From Actinomycetes bacterium (lineage in GTDB: Bacteria > Actinomycetota > Actinomycetes > Actinomycetales > Dermatophilaceae): a DNA stretch of 7,383 nucleotides. This document shows positions 5,384 through 7,383 of the stretch, piece by piece. The notes under the pieces are model-generated. The model did no database searches and was not told the origin of the DNA. It saw only the letters and a program-made list of their open reading frames with translations. The DNA lies in contig JAEWFB010000079.1 of NCBI GenBank assembly GCA_023389095.1, forward strand, positions 1 to 7,383. The letters run 5' to 3'. The position numbers and the translations under genes were made by a program. Every line of letters begins with the position of its first letter. The stretch's first letter is position 1.

Positions 5384-6121
5384 TCAGGGCTGCAGGCGCG
5401 AACGGGTCCAGGCCGACGCGTCGGCGAGCGTGCCCTCACCCGTGCGGCGGAACACGATGCGGTCGTGGAGGCGGTTGGCCCGGCCGGCCCAGAACTCGAC
5501 CTCGTCGCACACGACGCGCCAGCCGCCCCAGAAGTCGGGGACGGGCACGTCGGCGTCGCTGCTGGTGTCGGGGAAGCGGTCCAGCACCTCCTGCCAGCGC
5601 CGTTCGAGCTCGGCCCGGTCGGCGGCCGGACGCGACTGGTCCGAGGCCCACGCCGACAGCCTCGACCCGTAGGGCCGCGAGGAGAAGTACTCCTCCACCT
5701 CGTCGCGGCCCACGAGCTCGGCCCGGCCCCGGAACCGGATCGCGCGGTAGAGCGAGGGCCACGTCAGCGACACCGCGATGCCCGGGTTGGCCCGCAGCTG
5801 CTCGCTCTTGGCCGAACCCAGATTGGTCACGAAGCCCGGGCCACGCTCGTCGAAGAAGCGCATGAGCACCGTGCGCACGTCGGGCACGCCCGACGCGTCG
5901 ACCGTGGCCACCGAGATCGCCATCGGCTCGGGCACGTCGTCACGCTCGTGGGCCGCCCGGACCGCGGCGTCGACCCACGCGCGCGCCTGCAGGTAGGGCG
6001 AGGCCGCCACCTGCGACTCGTCGAGGCCCTCGCCCGCATAGTCGACGCGTCGCCACTGCGGCGACGTGGACGCGTCGCTCGTGTCGGCCGCGGGCGGGTA
6101 CGAGGAGTCCGGAGTGTCCAT
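5384..6121 (-). CDS. pdxH: Pyridoxamine/pyridoxine 5'-phosphate oxidase (PdxH)
   Basis: This FMN-dependent cytoplasmic enzyme oxidises pyridoxamine- or pyridoxine-5'-phosphate to pyridoxal-5'-phosphate with O2, the last step of vitamin B6 salvage. The 245 residues show the whole family pattern: RTVLMRFFDERG (83-94) at the FMN phosphate site, FVTNLGSAKSEQL (97-109), SLTWPSLYRAIRFRG (118-132), SRLSAWASDQS (153-163), and the C-terminal PPOx signature PDFWGGWRV (195-203), EFWAGRANRLHDR (209-221, with R217 and H219 of the substrate site) ending in RLQP. The YTN of many homologues is VTN here and the FMN-site lysine of the E. coli enzyme is Arg88. The N-terminus (1-25) is a polar extension. ATG 6121 has a TAGTCT box 6 nt before it, so the mRNA is probably leaderless; GAGG only 2 nt away is too close to act as an SD. 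Confidence 0.95.
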   Translation of the reverse strand: MDTPDSSYPPAADTSDASTSPQWRRVDYAGEGLDESQVAASPYLQARAWVDAAVRAAHERDDVPEPMAISVATVDASGVPDVRTVLMRFFDERGPGFVTNLGSAKSEQLRANPGIAVSLTWPSLYRAIRFRGRAELVGRDEVEEYFSSRPYGSRLSAWASDQSRPAADRAELERRWQEVLDRFPDTSSDADVPVPDFWGGWRVVCDEVEFWAGRANRLHDRIVFRRTGEGTLADASAWTRSRLQP

Positions 6122-6127
6122 GTCCTC

Positions 6128-6133
6128 AGACTA
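6128..6133 (-). promoter_or_regulatory. -10 box of pdxH, leaderless arrangement
   Basis: TAGTCT lies 6 nt before ATG 6121, placing transcription start on or next to the A of the start codon. No good -35 is seen. Confidence 0.5.
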
Positions 6134-6223
6134 GGGTTTGGGGCAGACGGCCCGCGGGAGCCAGGCAACGGCCCCGCGCGGACGGATCGATCGGCCCGGC
6201 GACGGGCAGGAGGAGTTGACGCG

Positions 6224-6628
6224 ATGGCAGGCAAGGGCAAGGTGATCGGCCAGGGCGTCCGGCTCGGCATCAAGTACGGACCGCAGATCTGGGTGGCCAC
6301 CCAGGCGCTGCGCGAGCCGGCCAAGGAGGCCATCAACAAGGCCGTCTCGAGCGAGAAGGCCCGCCGGCAGGCCATGGCCCACGCGACGTCGCTGTCCGAG
6401 GGCAGCATCCTCAAGGTCTACAAGGGCGACCGGGCGCACTGGGTCGTCTTCAGCGCCGACGAGTCCGTCAGCGTCTACCCAGCGGCCGACCTGCCGCTGT
6501 CGACGCTCGTCGCGCGCGCCGACCTCACCAAGCGGATCCGCCCGGACGACAAGGTCGGCGTCAAGGGCCGGGCCAAGGACGCCGCCACCGCGGCCCTGCG
6601 CCGCGGCAAGCCCAACCAGCTGAGCTGA
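6224..6628 (+). CDS. Conserved-looking small basic protein of unknown function, 134 aa
   Basis: I do not recognise a named family. The start ATG 6224 is well supported by AGGAGGAG (6208-6215) 8 nt upstream. The product is soluble and basic, beginning with a Lys/Gly-rich tract, then a possible amphipathic helix (residues 14-50, IWVATQALREPAKEAINKAV). A compact, likely beta-rich core follows (60-92; KVYKGDRAHWVVFSADESVSVYP, reading like the strands of a small barrel), and a basic Arg/Lys C-tail (104-130) closes the protein. No signal peptide or membrane segment is visible. It is divergent from pdxH (102-bp gap) and convergent with the pentapeptide-repeat gene, so it is probably transcribed alone. 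Base and codon usage resemble the neighbours. Function cannot be inferred; the basic tail could contact nucleic acid (speculative). Confidence 0.85.
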   Translation: MAGKGKVIGQGVRLGIKYGPQIWVATQALREPAKEAINKAVSSEKARRQAMAHATSLSEGSILKVYKGDRAHWVVFSADESVSVYPAADLPLSTLVARADLTKRIRPDDKVGVKGRAKDAATAALRRGKPNQLS

Positions 6629-6661
6629 CGCACGAGGAGCGCACCGACGGCCCTACCGCGC

Positions 6662-6717
6662 CACCCGGTCGGCGCCACCCGGTCGGCGGTGCTCAGTCGG
6701 CGATGCTCAGTCGGCGA
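6662..6717. repeat. Four-unit 14-bp tandem repeat overlapping the pentapeptide gene's stop codon
   Basis: On the minus strand the units are TCGCCGACTGAGCA (6717-6704 and 6703-6690, identical), CCGCCGACCGGGTG (6689-6676) and GCGCCGACCGGGTG (6675-6662), sharing CGCCGAC(T/C)G(A/G)G. The first unit contains the last codons and TGA stop of the pentapeptide gene; the second repeats that stop in another frame. The array fills most of the gap to the convergent 134-aa gene. Confidence 0.85.
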
Positions 6718-7333
6718 TGACGATGCCGAGCTCGGCCGCGAGCGCGTCGGACAGGTCGATGACCTGCGGTCGCGACAGCGTCGCCCCCTTGAGGCCGGCG
6801 AGACCGTGGGGTGCCCGCAGGGTGGCCCCGGACAGGTCGAGGCCCTTGTACGTGCCGCGGCCGAACGACGGCTCGAGCAGCGTGCACCCCTCGAAGGTCA
6901 GCCCGTCGATGGTGGCCTCCTGCAGGTCGAGCTCGACGACGACGCAGTCGAGGAACGTGACGTCCTTGAGCTTGGCACCGCGCAGGTTGAGGAAGTCGAT
7001 CTTGCCGCCGCGCACCGTGACGTCGCGCCACGTCGAGCTCCACGCCGACACGGCCCCGAGCCGGCAGCCGTCGAGGGTCGTCTCGACGAGGCTCGCCTCG
7101 GGCAGGCTGACGCCGACGCCGTGGACGCGGTCCCACTCGCACTCCGACCAGCGCGAGGACTCGAGGTGGGCGTCGTCGAGGCACGCGTCGACGAGCGAGC
7201 ACTCGAGGAAGGTGAACCCGCCCGCCCGCGCCCCGGTGAAGTCGGTGCCCTCGAACCGCACGGCGTCCTGGTGCGGGTCTCGTGTGGCGAACACCGCGTC
7301 GCGAAAGGAGGTCTGGTCGGCTGCTGACGGCAT
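6707..7333 (-). CDS. Pentapeptide-repeat protein (right-handed quadrilateral beta-helix)
   Basis: The protein has 208 residues. A residue is hydrophobic at nearly every fifth position from F27 to L172 without any phase shift (F27, F32, F42, L47, L52, L57, W62, W67, L77 ... F147, L152, F157, Y162, L167, L172): about 30 quintets, or some 7.5 coils of the four-sided helix. The classical A(D/N)LXX form is clearest in NLRGA KLKDV and DLSGA TL. Terminal caps are residues 1-25 and 175-208. There is no signal peptide, so it is probably cytosolic. Some family members (Qnr, MfpA) mimic DNA and bind gyrase, but most have no known role and this one cannot be assigned. ATG 7333 has no SD; a -10-like box lies 6 nt upstream, hinting at a leaderless mRNA. 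Confidence 0.88.
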   Translation of the reverse strand: MPSAADQTSFRDAVFATRDPHQDAVRFEGTDFTGARAGGFTFLECSLVDACLDDAHLESSRWSECEWDRVHGVGVSLPEASLVETTLDGCRLGAVSAWSSTWRDVTVRGGKIDFLNLRGAKLKDVTFLDCVVVELDLQEATIDGLTFEGCTLLEPSFGRGTYKGLDLSGATLRAPHGLAGLKGATLSRPQVIDLSDALAAELGIVIAD

Positions 7334-7339
7334 ACGGTG

Positions 7340-7345
7340 AGTCTG
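7340..7345 (-). promoter_or_regulatory. Weak -10-like box before the pentapeptide-repeat gene
   Basis: CAGACT (one mismatch to TANNNT) sits 6 nt from ATG 7333, the same spacing as at pdxH. About 15 bp further upstream is the inverted repeat GGTCCC (7361-7366)/GGGACC (7373-7378), a possible operator near the -35 region. Both are weak calls. Confidence 0.25.
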
Positions 7346-7383
7346 GCAGCGAGAGCCGACGGTCCCGGACCAGGGACCCGACG

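Noticed and set aside
5298..5672. Plus-strand open frame of 124 codons after the small RNA
   Set aside because: It starts inside the region between the small RNA and its terminator and runs antisense through pdxH; no SD and a shadow-type composition.

Overview
The window looks like chromosomal DNA of a very GC-rich Gram-positive actinobacterium, perhaps a member of the Micrococcales close to Intrasporangiaceae (the family is my inference). The supporting signs are G/C-dominated third codon positions, an IdeR-type iron regulator, a c-di-AMP riboswitch ahead of an NlpC/P60 cell-wall hydrolase, and -10 boxes of the form TANNNT placed about 6-8 nt before start codons, as expected for leaderless or near-leaderless actinobacterial mRNAs. 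I see no phage, IS, CRISPR or tRNA/rRNA signal. It reads as ordinary core genome with some compact, interesting regulatory DNA.

Left part (1-3860), all on the minus strand. It holds the N-terminal two thirds of a DsbA/FrnE-like oxidoreductase running off the left edge, a GC-rich tandem repeat, and a strong terminator. Next comes a secreted NlpC/P60 peptidase with a long 5' leader that carries the conserved elements of a ydaO/yuaA (c-di-AMP) riboswitch and its own promoter. Upstream of that is ideR (DtxR family), preceded in the same direction and almost without a gap by a 12-TM MFS transporter. The MFS gene and ideR probably form an operon.

Middle (3860-5384). Divergent from the MFS gene is a plus-strand gene for an unrecognised 385-residue polytopic membrane protein with several histidines in or near membrane segments. 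An 8-bp inverted repeat sits just before its start. After its stop come a 21-bp tandem repeat and then a compact plus-strand unit of about 135 nt: a sigma70-like promoter, a near-perfect Shine-Dalgarno, a 12-codon ORF, mutually exclusive RNA pairings and a strong terminator. No plus-strand gene follows, so this looks like a free-standing structured small RNA or dual-function RNA. It is the most interesting object in the window.

Right part (5384-7383). pdxH (pyridoxamine/pyridoxine 5'-phosphate oxidase) is on the minus strand and probably leaderless. Divergent from it is a small conserved-looking 134-residue protein of unknown function. Convergent with that is a 208-residue pentapeptide-repeat protein on the minus strand, whose stop codon lies inside a four-unit 14-bp tandem repeat.

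Functionally the window mixes iron control (ideR and perhaps its MFS partner), cell-wall remodelling under c-di-AMP control, vitamin B6 metabolism and several uncharacterised proteins. I see no single pathway joining them.
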